From: Neoceratodus forsteri
Taxonomy: Eukaryota > Chordata > Ceratodontiformes > Ceratodontidae
NCBI GenBank assembly: GCA_016271365.2
Contig: CM028131.1
Span: 169,574,501-169,638,500 of the forward strand
Reading direction: 5' to 3'
DNA: 64,000 nucleotides
A program made the position numbers and the translations under genes. Each line of letters starts with the position of its first letter. Within the stretch, counting starts at the first letter, position 1. Below, one piece after another: positions 43,877-56,319 of this stretch. Under the pieces are notes generated by a model that saw only the letters and a program-made list of their open reading frames with translations, was not told the DNA's origin and did not search any database.

Positions 43877-45440
43877 TTTTTACGTTCGCTTGCGCGCATG
43901 CGCAAGGAACATCTTGGGAGAATGGGACACTTTGGAGGTGTGCCTGCCCTGTGCAATCCCCTGCTCTGTTGAGCAGGTGTGGCGGTCCTACACCAATCGC
44001 TGTGGTGCTGTGTATGACAGTGGTGGTCTTCTCTTCAAAGAAAACCACCGCTGTGTGCTTGCAGCACATCACGCCCAATCTTTGCTGCCACGCTGGAGCC
44101 CACCCAGCATGGCAAACATCCCCGTCATCTGCTGACGGGGTGCCCAATCCCCGTCGGCTCCACAGCCCCAGTTATCCTTCTGCCACACTGGGAGCCCACC
44201 CCAGCATGGCAAATGGCCCACAGTCACAATTATAGAAAAAGAAAACCTGTAAATTAAAACGGTCCCACGCAGTCCCCGCCCGCCTCCCACAACCCGCACC
44301 CACCCACTGTGCACCTGCCTCCCACACACCCCTCACCCCATACTTACCTCCGGAGCTCGGCGCAATGATCATCGCTGGACCGGGAACACGTCTGCACTCT
44401 TCAAAGCTGACCGTGAACTGAGGAAATGCCGGTAAGCTGTATAATGGGCTAGATGGGTTTTTTCAACTTTGTTGCATATCTTAGGCATTTTTTGGAATTT
44501 TTGCACCAAATTTTCAACATGGGGTTTTGGGACCCCTTCTCATGAATTCTGTCACTGTCATTGCATTATTCGGGCCCGAAGTGTGATTTCGCAGTCACTG
44601 CATGAAATCACCTTTTGGGCCCGATTAATGAAACAACAGTGCCAGCGTTCATAAGGTGGGCTCTCAAAAGCCTATTTTGAAAATTTGTGAAAAATTCTAA
44701 AATGATCGCTTTTATTTAGATATGCTATGCAGTTCTCTGCGCAGGCTCTAAGTTCACGAATTTTCAATATTTTCACTCCAGATTTTCAACATTACCATTT
44801 TATTACACCTCCTTATGAGTAGTACAGCTGCCATTTTTCACATCTCACCCAAATCGTGTTTCCGCCCATGTAGCGCACAATGGCGCAGTCAGTGTGCAAA
44901 ATCAATGTATGGGACACAGTAAGAAAATCACAGTGACACTGTTCATGAGCAGAGGTCTTAAAATGGCTATGTTGAAAATATGGTGAAAAAATTCCTAAAA
45001 ATGACTGTTTTACGAGTGTGCATTGTGCAGTTCCTACGCAGGCTCGTAAGTTTGTGAATGTTCAATATTTTCACTCCAGATTTTCAACATTGCCATTTTA
45101 CCACACCTCCTCATGAGCAGTACAGCTGTCATTTTTCACATCCTGTCCAAAACGTGTTTCCGCCCATGTAGCGCACAATGGTGCAGTCGGTGTGTGAACT
45201 CAATGTATGGGACACATAAAGAAAATCACAGTGACACTGTTCATGAGCAGAGGTCTTAAAATGGCTATGTTGAAAATTTGGTGAAACAATTCCTAAAAAT
45301 GACTGTTTTACGAGTGTGCATTGCGAAGTTCCTAGACACGCTCGTAAGTTCGCGAATTTTCAATATTTGCACTCCAATGACTTCCAAATACCTAAACAGC
45401 ACATAGAAGCAAGCAACATTCAGCATTGACAAATGCTTGT
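43877..45440 (-). repeat. S297 composite repeat, copy E
   Basis: Minus orientation. 3' end at 43877-43912 (TTTTTACGTTCGCTTGCGCG), a GC-rich block with the hairpin at 44131-44158, an acceptor-like site near 44248, a donor-like site at 44340-44356 (ACTTACCTCCGG in plus view), the transition block at 44560-44640, and monomers with landmarks at 44761, 45059 and 45357 (298 apart). The 5' end is at 45409-45440, and a second 5' end lies at 45500-45534. Confidence 0.75.
44131..44158. repeat. GC-rich hairpin motif of S297
   Basis: GCTGACGGGG, TGCCCAAT, CCCCGTCGGC: a 10-bp stem with one wobble and an 8-base loop. Related motifs occur in the copies at 14510-14840 and 27090-27210. Confidence 0.75.
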
Positions 45441-45499
45441 ACTTCTTTGTCACTGATTTTTTTAAGCCATGTCCAAGTGCCAAATACCACTGCAAATAC

Positions 45500-45534
45500 C
45501 TGCAAGCGAACGTTCGGCATTGACAAATGCTTGT
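45500..45534 (-). repeat. Extra S297 5' end
   Basis: The plus-strand sequence TGCAAGCGAACGTTCGGC followed by ATTGACAAATGCTTG is the antisense of the S297 5' end, in the same direction as the end at 45409-45440 and about 92 bp away. It may be a second, deleted S297 insertion next to copy E. Confidence 0.65.
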
Positions 45535-45540
45535 TTTCAT

Positions 45541-46404
45541 AGTGTAATAGACCAACAACATGCCTTTCCTGATTTGAAAGGAAGTGTGAATTATTACATC
45601 TGAATGTGCTAGTGTGAACTAGCCTTCATGCTTGCCCAAGAGAAGTCGAGGTGGAGGGTTGAAACAAAGAGAGTAGATGAGGCAATGTGCAGTGTATCTG
45701 GCACAACTTCTGAAATCCAAGTAACTCTTCTCAATTCAGTAAGCACCATTGGCTTGTTTGAGAGTTGTGAGGGGATGAGTGTGAATGCAGACACATAGCT
45801 GACATACAGCACCTTGTTTCTGCAGTCACATAAAAATGCCAGCTCATGGCAATTCAGAGGAAAAAAAAAATATTTTGAAGCTGCATTACCAGACTAAGTG
45901 TGCAGTTTAGTGAATTACCACACAGGGGTGTGTATATATGACAGCACTAAAAGGTGCATTAAAGTACTTCAGTCATGAAAACCTCACCCACTGGCTGCTG
46001 CTGAAATGCATAGCAGTATGTTCTCCTTTGTGCATTCTAGCTGTTCTTTGCTTCAGCTGCAGGCAGTACAGTACGCTCAAGTTCGTTTGCATAGGTTTTA
46101 ACAGTGGGGAGTTCACATTGACAGAGTCTAGTAAGAGAAAATGCTTGGAATTACACATACAACGAAGTCTGAGTTTTCACATCAAATGCTGAGGTATTTT
46201 TTTCTGGAGGATTAGAACCCATGGAGTCCATGAAGGTGTGCTTTGGAGAGCTGGTGTGAGTAAGGACTGTTAGGCACCCACACATTTTGGTGGTCCTGCT
46301 GTGGCAGGGAACAGTTTATTAAAGTAATGATGTGTGGCTTGTCTCTCTAAGCAAGACAAGACTACAGCAATCTATCAGGTAACCAACACAGTTGATCTGT
46401 GTGT
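45541..46404. other. No recognisable feature
   Basis: Short overlapping frames only. No repeat or conserved motif recognised. Confidence 0.45.
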
Positions 46405-46616
46405 GTGTGGGGGGGAGGAGCTGCTCACTGAAGCATAGCTCCCTCTTTCAACTGTATGCCACTGCATTTTCAACTGCTGTCATAGACAGCTCCAGCAGTG
46501 ATTGGAGAACTGTGACCACGCCTGCAAACACACTGACTGAACTGGAAGATGCTGACACACCTCTGAAAAACTCAGATGATGGCACTATGTTTCTTGTACA
46601 TGCATGCAAGCAAACA
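46405..46616 (+). repeat. S297 3' end fragment
   Basis: Closely matches the 3' end of copy B (27300-27508): GCTGCTCACTGAAG, TTTCAACTGTATGCC, ATTTTCAACTGCTGTCATAG, GATGATGGCACTATG, GTTTCTTGTACATGCATGC and CATAAAAA at the end. It is preceded by a short (TG)n/G run, as in copy B. No monomers are attached. Confidence 0.75.
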
Positions 46617-47165
46617 TAAAAATCAGTTATCTTCCACTTTCCTTTGCTGGTAAACTTTTCCATCTCTACCAGAATTAAAGATTTTTTAAATGCTTTAAAT
46701 TATTTTTTTGTCAAGGAAAAAGTATGGCCAGTTCATTTGACCTTGAAATAGTATTGTGGTCATGAAAAAAAAAAGGGATCCAGAAAAATATATGTAGTAC
46801 ACTTTATAGAAAAGAAACAATTTGTTTATTATATATCCTTGTATACTATTTACGGTATTTACCTTGTCCCCAAGATCACATCTGTAAATGAGGTTTCTTT
46901 CATCTCTGCATGTTTATTTGGTAAAACAATTTTAATAAATAAATAAATAAATAGGAAGTACCTAGAAAAACAAATTTAACAGGTTCAGTATGCTAAAATT
47001 TTTGTTGAATATCTGCTTTAAGTTTTGTCTTTCACTGCTCCATTAAAGAGTTGGCTGACATAACAAATGGTTTGGAGAAGGAGTAATGCACCATCAGTCA
47101 TACAAAGGGGTGGGGCTAGGGGCAGGGTTTAGGGTGTGATTTAGTATCCATTTTTTGCCTCAGTC
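46617..47165. other. AT-rich stretch with (AAAT)n tail
   Basis: An (AATA)n run at 46932-46953 may be the tail of an unseen L2-like insertion; otherwise no feature. Confidence 0.4.
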
Positions 47166-47720
47166 AAAGATGGTAGCCCTACTGCCCGTTAGGTCTGGTG
47201 TCCTTCAGGTCTTCATTCTTGGTTCCATCCTCTTTTCCACTTTTGAAATTGACCACCCTTCAGTTCTATACTTCTCTGGCCATAGTTATGGCTCTTGAAT
47301 CATCACTTCAGTGGGACATTGACACTGTCCAATGCCGGTTTCACTCAAACCAACTCCTACGTAATATCACTACCTCAGTTACATTTGGCACCAACCAAAG
47401 GTAGCTGGCTTGAACCAAAACTAGTCTTCAGGACTTTAAATAGCATTACACTTGAAGTTGTACCTCTCTTTAAGTGTGTAGCTGGACCAGCAACTCAGTT
47501 TTTCCACCCATGTCTATGTCATGCATACCAAATTCCACCTTAAACTAGACATGCTGTACTACAACTAATCCTTCCTGCCACTTCCAGTCTGCCAAGAGGT
47601 AATTCTCAAGAAGATCTTGCCTGTATCTGACAATGTGGAAGTTGTTCATAGTGCTGCCTCCAAATCTACTCTGGCCTTATTGGACCCTCTGTTCCATTCC
47701 ATCAGTGGTTTTGACCTAAA
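47166..47720 (+). pseudogene. L2-like LINE relic, RT to C-terminal
   Basis: VRSGVLQVFILGSILFS (about 47180-47240) is a worn GVPQGSILGPLLF block. Downstream, degraded frames with stops carry LCHAYQIPP- and KILPVSDNV-like residues in the right order for an RT C-terminal region. The catalytic DD is not recognisable. Confidence 0.5.
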
Positions 47721-47939
47721 TGACCCACCCTGTACCAAACATTGCTATCTTTATCATTAACTCTCTCAGTCCATCACTTGAAGCCTCTCCCACTGCTCCT
47801 TTTTCGTGCCTTAACACTGACTCTCCACCAGCCCTTCCTACCTCTCCACTCTCCTTTTCTCCTCCAACTTATCATTATACTCCCTTCACTCATCTAATGC
47901 TCAGTTTTTCTATATTCCACACAGGTTGTTCTTTACTGT

Positions 47940-48130
47940 AGGGAGATGGATGCATGGAACAGTCTTCCTCAGGTAGTGGTGGGGGCAAAAACAGTGGTAG
48001 GTTTCAAGAACTCTTAGGACAGGTACAAAGGCACCACCACACTGACTAGCAGCTACGGGAAGGGGTAGGCCTATGCGCAGACTAGATGGACCATATCGTC
48101 TCCTTCTGTCATCACTTTCTATGTTTCTAA
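47940..48130 (+). mobile_element. CR1-h, 3' end fragment
   Basis: Starts at a WMHGTVFL/WNSLPQVVVGAKTV-like block, then GGCCTATGCGCAGACTAG and GGACCATATCGTCTCC, and ends TTTCTATGTTTCTAATG at about 48116-48130. A strongly truncated CR1. Confidence 0.75.
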
Positions 48131-48969
48131 TGCCAACACTTCACTGATCAGTCATCCTTTTGTGTCTACTTTCTAACTCTCTGTCTTGAATGATCCCACT
48201 CTCCTGGTTCATCTCTCTTCCATATGTTTCTGTTTTAATCCTGTCCTATTTGCTCCTATCTCACTACCCTACTCCTTCAGCTGGCCACTGAGACTGCTTT
48301 TGAGTGGCACAGTAACATTTTCTTTGTAAAAATGATTACTGCATAAGAAATATGCAGCAATGATAAGGGACACTGAATAAGTAACAAATAAGACTATTTG
48401 AAAAAGAAATGTGAAATAATACACAGGGAGTATTAAACAGACCTTACACCTGCCCAAATTTCAAGTTATAGTAAACATTTGAAATGCTAGTCTAAGACCA
48501 AATTGAAACAGAGTCTTCCTGAAGGATAAGACTGAGAGAAATGAAAAGAATTAAGTTTGATTCAGGATTAGCTGCTCTACCATTGCATCTACTGCATACA
48601 TTAGAGCTGCTCAGCTAATGTGTTATGCATGCTTCTGGACCCCAGTAGCAGCATGCAATGGTGGTCAGGCTCTACTCTAGGTGGGTGGGCTGCTCATGAA
48701 TATGTATCCTTTGTCTTGCGTGGCTCTCTTGCTGACCCACCAGTGCAGTGTAGCCCAGGTGTGTGTGTGTGTGGGGGAGGGGCATTGTGTATTTTCTTGC
48801 AGGTCAGTGGAAGGCAGGATTGTTCAGTGGGGCAAGGAAGAACACCTCTGGTACAGTGATGCTTATGGTTCTGGATCTGCACCACAGGCATTGTTGTGCC
48901 AGGGTACTCAACTGTCATTCTGCAGTATTTATGTGTGTGGAATCCATGAGGCCCTGGGGTCAAATTCAA
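48131..48969. other. No gene; short (TG)n near 48760
   Basis: No coding region or repeat other than a (TG)n run with G at about 48760-48780. Confidence 0.45.
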
Positions 48970-49215
48970 CTTCCTAAATATAAAATGGGAAAGAGTAGTG
49001 GACAAGTAGAACAAGCTACCAGAAGTACTAAAATCAGTGAGCAGTTTCAAGGGCAGGTCAGACAGGTATATGGTCTTAGTCAATGGATGTGGGGGCAGAA
49101 ACTAAGGGGCAGGATGGCCAATAAGGCCATAGCAGGGTAGTCAGGCAGGGTTAGCAGGCTGGATAGGCCAGTAGGCTGTTATCTGCCAGCAATGTATATG
49201 CAGCTATGTGTCAAT
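48970..49215 (+). mobile_element. CR1-i, 3' end fragment
   Basis: Encodes VEQATRSTKISEQFQGQVRQ-like residues typical of the last CR1 coding block, then GGCCAGTAGGCTGTTATC and TGCCAGCAATGTATATG. More diverged than CR1-h. Confidence 0.6.
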
Positions 49216-50154
49216 GTACAATGTATGTACAGTATTTGTTACCCATACCATTAACGCAGGGCAAACACCAGATACTGTCAAAATCCTGAAATCTTGCCCA
49301 AGAGCTTATCTTCCCTGAACTGTAGTGGAGCATGAACAGTGCAAATTATGCACTTTCCAAGTACCTTAATTACTATTTATGGAAATCCAACCGAACTTGA
49401 GCATTTTGAAAAGTACCGCCATATCTGTGTATAACACAAGAAGGAAATCGCACAGCTAAATAATTTACATTAGTTTTCCTTTATCAGATAAAATTAAATG
49501 GCCCCAGAAAGTACTTCTACTGTACCTGCTGTTTAGATAAACAACAGTAATTATGTGGTAATATACTAATCACGAACATTACAAATTCTGTACCATACCA
49601 AATTGCCTAGATTGGTGAAAAATGTGATTTAATAGAACAAAATGAAGTTTTTTACAGTATGAGCAGTGTGGTTCATTATTTATGACAATGTTGATATAGC
49701 TGAAGAAAGTGGTTGAAAATGTTTTGTAAAAGCATTTGTTTTCATTTCTTGCTTGTGTGGCAACCAATACAATTTTAATTGAATCACAGTCAAAACTATT
49801 TCATCTGTCAGAGGTTAACAGCGTGTGATGTCTAAAAACCTATTGGAGCCAGCTGCTTGGTTTCACTTACAGACACGACAGGTGAGAATTCTGTGTTTAC
49901 TTCTTGGCAGCTATAAACTGATTACTTTACATGGCTTTAACGTTCTTTTAGAGAGTGTCATGATTATATCAGCTAAAGCATTGAGGAAACTCAAAACCAA
50001 CCAATCTACCAATCCATATTACAGACATATTGTATGAGGCAGACACAACCAGGTCACATACCTTCTCCATCCATTACCACCTGATGAGCCCTAGTAGCTA
50101 AAGCAACACTTTCCTTTTTATTTGGAATGTGATTCTCATTTGACAGACAGGCCC
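49216..50154. other. AT-rich stretch; one weak hammerhead-like string
   Basis: No genes. CTGATGAGCCCTAGTAGC (50081-50098) looks like the start of a hammerhead core, but the following CTAAAGC lacks GAAA and stem II is poor. Confidence 0.35.
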
Positions 50155-50415
50155 CCATGTGTCCCATAGCTACTGAAGCTCATGTCAGTGCAACTCTTTT
50201 GCTATCACATCCACCCCGGGCCAGAAGGTCCTGGGTTCTTAACCCACTTTGGGACCTGGGCATAGTGCAGTACTAGTGGGATGTTGCACTGTTGGGGTAT
50301 GCTGTTCTTTGGATAAGACAATAACCCGAAATCCCTTTTGCACATTCTGATGCAGTCCTGGTGGATGTCCAGGTGGAAATAAATGAAACCAAGGCACTTT
50401 TTACAAGTGTTGTGG
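50155..50415 (+). mobile_element. Old SINE remnant (V-SINE-like core)
   Basis: A B-box-like GGGTTCTTAACCCAC (about 50233-50247) is followed by GTATGCTGTTCTTTGGATAAGAC and AATAACCCGAAATCCC (about 50297-50330), then GGCACTTTTTACAAG. The CTTTGGATAAGAC...AACCCGA segment resembles the strongly conserved central domain of V-SINE-type elements of fishes and lungfish. Recognised from memory; family uncertain. Confidence 0.45.
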
Positions 50416-50507
50416 ATTTTTTTTTTTATTTAGAAAAGAATGGAGTATTCCATAGACAGTTAGATCATATACAGTAAAAGGTGTCTCCAAATTTGTACAG
50501 GATAAAA

Positions 50508-50580
50508 TAGTTCAGTAGCTTAGTGGTTAGAGCACTGGGATGGTCTTTCGAGGGCCTGGGTTCAGCTCCCAGTAGATCAC
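50508..50580 (+). repeat. tRNA-like SINE head
   Basis: A-box-like TAGCTTAGTGGTTAGAGC (50516-50533) and B-box-like GGGTTCAGCTCCCAG (about 50558-50573), 25 bases apart. That suits a tRNA-derived SINE head rather than a full tRNA gene: no acceptor stem was found. It lies just upstream of the L2-d tail. Confidence 0.55.
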
Positions 50581-50604
50581 ATTATGTCTTTCTCACTACA
50601 ATTT

Positions 50605-50858
50605 ATATTTATGTATGTATGTATTTTATTTATTTATTTAAACATTGGTAACCGAGAAAGGCACACTGAGCAGGAGCTTATTTCCAGGCGTGACCCAAGG
50701 GTAGGGGACAATGCAGAGGTAACAACATTCAAAAACAGTACCATAAAAACAATACCATACAGAAAAAAAATGACGTGGATAAATAATAATGTACAAGCAC
50801 ATTACAAGATTGGATAACGTACAGCACAATAACAGGCAATATATATATACATTACGAG

Positions 50859-50912
<54 letters not shown>

Positions 50913-51320
50913 ACAGAGGCAGCAGATTATTTAATCAATAAATGTTCAATAATGTGCCAGGTGGAGAGTACAAGAGCATGTGATGGGATGTAGGGAAAAG
51001 ACAGGGAAAGGAAAAAGGTGAGGATAAGGTAAGAGATGATTGAACAGGAAATCCATGCAGGATGTCTGAGAGGCCTTGGTTGGTAATGGAAGGGTAAGAG
51101 TTTTGTGTGGAGAAGATTCTAGGTTGGGAAGAGTGTTGGGGTGGATTGGGAAGGGGGAAAGACGTGCATATAGTAGTGGGGGCAGCGAGGAGCTGGGTTT
51201 TAAGGGCAGAGAATGTGGGGGAGTGGCCAGTGTCCCAAGGTAGTTGATTCCAGAGATGTGGGAGACAGTAAGAGAAGGTGACCTTACCTGAGCAAATGCA
51301 CAGCTAAGGGAGAAAGAACA
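50605..51320 (-). mobile_element. L2-like LINE L2-d, 3' part
   Basis: Minus strand. Tail region (TATG)n/(TTTA)n at 50609-50640, a 3' UTR containing an (AT)n run (50838-50900), and a worn C-terminal coding block near 51170-51300 (SYCLPHLWNQLPWDTGHSP-like). It stops at the TA where the Tc1 element sits. Confidence 0.65.
50838..50900. repeat. (AT)n microsatellite
   Basis: Two AT runs, the longer about 35 bases, within the L2-d 3' UTR. Confidence 0.95.
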
Positions 51321-51322
51321 TA

Positions 51323-52913
<1,591 letters not shown>

Positions 52914-52915
52914 TA

Positions 52916-53048
52916 TATCACAGTATCATCCCCGTACATGTAAATTTTGGAGGGAGAACAGACAGACTAGAGGTCGTTTATAAAAAGTGAGAACAGGATA
53001 GGGACGAGAATTGATCCTTGGGAAATGACAGTTAGGATAGGTAGAGGA
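52916..53048 (-). pseudogene. L2-d reverse transcriptase fragment (motifs B and C)
   Basis: Minus reading: QGSILVPILFSLFINDL (about 53010-52960) and IYMYGDDTVI (about 52945-52916), catalytic DD present. One stop after NDL. The thumb region that should follow is absent on the other side of the Tc1, so about 150 residues were lost before or with the insertion. The 5' side ends at the L2-e tail. Confidence 0.75.
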
Positions 53049-53049
53049 G

Positions 53050-54268
53050 GTATGTACGTATGTATGTATGTATGTATGTATGAATGTATGCATGTATTTA
53101 TTTATTTGCTATTCAGATAACACTTTTAAGCAAAGGTACTCTTTTCCAAAGGTTTTACCTCATTATAAGACAAACAACTAGAATACACAACTTACATTCA
53201 CCAGCTGAAGTGGGGCCTGCTCAGATACAAACATTAGGGCTACAAACAAAGCTATTGCAAGGGAGAAATCAGGCTGTTGACAGTCATAGAGCAACACAGA
53301 AATAGGGTAATTAGTCATTTAAAACAACAGCAGGCAGATTTGATTGTGAGTTCTTTTTTTAAGGAATTCTTAAATAGTGAAATTTTGGGGAGTCCCACTA
53401 GGGATTCCAGGAGATCATTCAGTCAGTGGGCAGCTTTGGGAGCAGGCTTCAAGAGCTTGTCTGGTCATACTCCAAGTGAATTATTGGTTATTGACTGGGC
53501 AGAAGAGGTCATAAATTGCAGTGGGGTGAGTCCCAGAAGAGCTTTTTGTGCCATCAGGCAGGACTGATATTTTAGCCTGTCATGAAGTGGTAGACACTTG
53601 GTGAGCATATAAAGGGAGCAAGTATGGTTGATTCTATCGTCCCCACTTACAAAGAAACAGGCTTTGTTGAGGACCAGTATTACTCCTCCAAGGACAGATT
53701 CACAAGCTGCTCCATATATCGGGAGTCCATAGTCAATAAGCGGGAAGACAGTACTGGAGACTGCCAGGTGCTTGCCTCAGAGGTAAGATTTAATCATTGC
53801 CTAAAGAGCTCTCCAAGTTTTCTGTTGGACTGATTTCTGATATTATCCACATGTGTGGCAAATGAAAGGGTGTCATCCAAGGTGACACCCAGATACTTAA
53901 AGGACTCAAGCTGTTGAAGGGTAGCAATATGGGTGTTTTGGATAACCATGGAAGGGACCTTTTCATTCTGGTGAGGCCCAGCAAACGTCATGGTTTTTGT
54001 CTTTTTATAATTGAAGACAACTTTATTGCTTTCAAACCAGTTCTCCAGTGACTTAAAGCTAAATTGTAGATCAAGTGAGAGTTCAGCAAGCAGAGAAGTA
54101 CTGTTGAAAATCAATGCATCATCAGCATATAGAAGTATCTTTGATTGGGGGCACACTTTAGGAAGTTTGTTAATGAACAGGCCAAAAAGGAGTGGGCTGG
54201 GTATAGACCCCTGAGGGACCCCAACGGTGACACTTTTAGTGTCTGAGAGTACTCCATCAACACTCACC
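53050..54268 (-). mobile_element. L2-like LINE L2-e, 3' part
   Basis: Tail of (TATG)n and (TTTA)n at 53050-53106, a 3' UTR/C-terminal region to about 53790, then RT coding (54267-53794). It ends at 54268 against CR1-j. The missing N-terminal half of this RT lies at 59788 onward in the same strand and order, so CR1-j is an insertion in L2-e. Confidence 0.78.
53290..54267 (-). pseudogene. L2-e ORF2: RT from motif B to C-terminus
   Basis: Open 54267-53794: MSVDGVLSDTKSVTVGVPQG, PSPLLFGLFINKLP, LLYADDALIFNS (catalytic pair intact) and FKYLGVTLDDTLSFATHV. The C-terminal part to about 53290 is in other frames with stops (a YQSCLHDRLK-like region). GSIP replaces the usual GSILG. Confidence 0.78.
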
Positions 54269-55345
54269 CCAGGATGATTGATTTATGGTGGGCAGACTTT
54301 AATAAGATGGGGGAAATTCTGGGAATGCACCTGGAAGGAATTAGGCCTGATATGGATGCAAATCAGAAGTGGGAAATTATCAAACTTGGGCTGATGGAGG
54401 CTACTGGGTCATGTACCAAAATGCTGAGCAAGAAGAGCAGGGCTAAAAAGCCAAACTGGCTGAACAAGGAGGTTTTGGAAGGGGTAAGAGAAAAAAAAAG
54501 CAGCTTTTCAGAAGTTCAAGAAGTCCTGGAAGGGGAAGGACAGGGAACGATATGCAAAGAAGTCCAAGGAGGAAACCAGATTGGTCAGGGCTTCCAAAGC
54601 TTCCACGGAGCTGAAGCTAGCACAGGGCATCAGGGAAGGTGAGAAAGACCTTTTCACATACATAAGGGAGAGAAGGAGCTGCCGGGACCAGATAGTGAGG
54701 ATTAGAAAGGATGGGACTGGGAGGAGGAGAAGGGGGCAGTACAGAAAAAGTACTAAATGAGTACTTCTTTTCTGTGTTCATGAAGGAAAAGAGCAGACAG
54801 CTACCTCAGGTGATGGGGAAGGTGGGCAAGGAGGGGTGACAGATGGGGCAATTACAGAGGGTAGGGTGCTGAAGGGTCTGAAGGCACTAAGGGTGGATAA
54901 GTCACAAGGTCCAGATGGCATTCACCCCAGGGTGCTGAAAGAGCTGGCAGAGATATTGGCAGGGCCACTGGCAGACCTGTTCAATACCTCCCTGGACACA
55001 CGATGCATACCACAGGATTGGAGGATGGCTCATGTGGTGTCCCTCCACAAGAGTGGCCCAAATGATGAACCAGGGAATTACAGACCTGTAAGCCTCACAT
55101 CTATTGTAGGAAAACTTATGGAAGCAATCCTGAAAGAGAGGCTGGTGACCTTTTTGGAGGAAAATGGACTCCGGGATGGTCAACAGCATGGGTTCATCTC
55201 AGGAAGATCCTGCTAGACCATCCCAACTGAGTACTACAACTGGATAATGAAGGAAATAGATAAAGGCCATGCAGTAGATGTACTGTATTTAGACTTCAAC
55301 AAGGCCTTTTATTCAGTGCCTCATGGGTGGCTGGGGAGGCACTGG
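54269..55345 (+). mobile_element. CR1-j, 5' part, inserted in L2-e
   Basis: Plus-strand CR1, starting in the end of the endonuclease (MIDLWWADFNKMGEILG). Linker and RT coding to about 55345, where a foreign block of 3.3 kb breaks it. CR1-j resumes at about 58680. Both its ends contact L2-e, and a CACCC(C)AG string lies at both junctions. Confidence 0.78.
54274..55345 (+). pseudogene. CR1-j ORF2: linker and RT N-terminal half
   Basis: Linker AKKPNWLNKEVLEGVREKKSS (54440-54510) with a shift near 54520. The RT is open 54836-55216: [51 protein letters not shown] and QHGFISGRSC, then a stop (TAG at 55213). Past it, VDVLYLDFNKAFYSVPHGWL with a D-to-Y change in motif A. Inactive. Confidence 0.78.
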
Positions 55346-55394
55346 GTTAGAATAGCACAGACAAGAACACCGTTGGCAACAACAGCAGAGCGAA

Positions 55395-55545
55395 AAGGCC
55401 ATTGTTTCTTTTTTTTGGTGGGGGGGTGGCCCCCACATCGCTCAACTTAAAGATTCTCACTTTGGGAGGGGGGAGCAGATCATGGGGCAAGTTAAAATTT
55501 GTGGGGCCATGGAATACTGTTTCCATGTCCCCTTGTAACTGCACA
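55395..55545 (-). mobile_element. SINE body, copy 1 (head missing)
   Basis: Shares with 58170-58460, in the same orientation, ACAGTATTCCATGGCCCC, CTTGCCCCATGATCTGCTC, a GTGGGGGCC block and a terminal CACCAAAAAAA-type run (minus view). The tRNA-like head of copy 2 is absent here. Confidence 0.65.
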
Positions 55546-55639
55546 AGACATCAAAGAGGTAAACAGGGAATCCTTGTTTTTCCAAAAAAAAACAAGAGGA
55601 AAAAGAGTCCCCTATGACATTTGTGACCACATATTGGGG

Positions 55640-56215
55640 GGGGGGGGACTAAGGAGATTACAGACATTTTGAGAAAGAATTTGACAGTATTACATGGTAT
55701 AGCAGAATTGAGACCCACACTAAACAAACTACTATGCATTGCATACAGGAGAGGTAAGAACCTCAGGGATTATCTGGTTATTAGTTATCAAACAGATCCA
55801 AGTACCTTAAAAAATAAGAGAAAATGGGGTACTAGGAAGTGTGGTTTTTGCAGAACGTGCTATGTCATAGAAAAGAGAGATAACCTTCCTTAACCCCAAA
55901 AATGGCAATATAGAAAGAATCATAGGGGTCATAGACTGCAATACTGAGGGGGTAGTTTATTTGCTATAATGTACTTGTGGTTAATATTACATTGGCAGAA
56001 CCAAAAGAAAACTTCATTTTTGGATTAATGAGCACATTTTGGCAATTAAAAATAAAAACCTAACCTATGCAATTGCAGCACATGTACATGCAGATCATGA
56101 TTTGCAACACACTGTCATAGCATTTGGTCTGGAAACCATCCCCAGAGATATCAGGGGAGGAGACTTTGAGCAAGCATTAATCCATGACAAAGGAGGGCTC
56201 TACTAGGGAATTAAT
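55640..56215 (+). pseudogene. Penelope-like element: RT end and GIY-YIG endonuclease, broken
   Basis: RRNLTVLHGIAELRPTLNKL, then RRGKNLRDYLVISYQTD and a KCGFCRTCYVI cysteine motif (about 55840-55870) lead, after a stop, into a GVVYLL/CTCG.YYIGRTKRK-like stretch (about 55950-56010), the GIY-YIG nuclease signature region, followed by an EH-type residue pair and a LETIPRDIRGGDFEQ end (to about 56175). PLEs prime reverse transcription with this nuclease. The RT core is missing, so the relic is 5'-truncated. Confidence 0.7.
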
Positions 56216-56319
56216 GCCTGGTTGGGGGGGTTGGGGCATGGGGCCGCAGGTCAAGTGCCTCCAACCATGAACCAAACATTAATTCCCTAGTAGAGCCCTA
56301 CTTTGGAGTGGATTAATGC
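56174..56319. repeat. 43-bp inverted repeat with 60-base loop
   Basis: Arms 56174-56216 and 56277-56319 match over 43 bases with four differences. They include GGGCTCTACTAGGGAATTAATG against its complement. The left arm lies in the last codons of the PLE frame; the loop is G-rich. Possibly a fold-back end of the PLE copy. Confidence 0.82.

Noticed and set aside
50081..50110. Second hammerhead ribozyme
   Set aside because: CTGATGA is present, but GAAA is not (CTAAAG instead) and stem II does not form well.
50516..50573. Functional tRNA gene
   Set aside because: Only A- and B-box-like segments are present; no acceptor or anticodon stem could be drawn.
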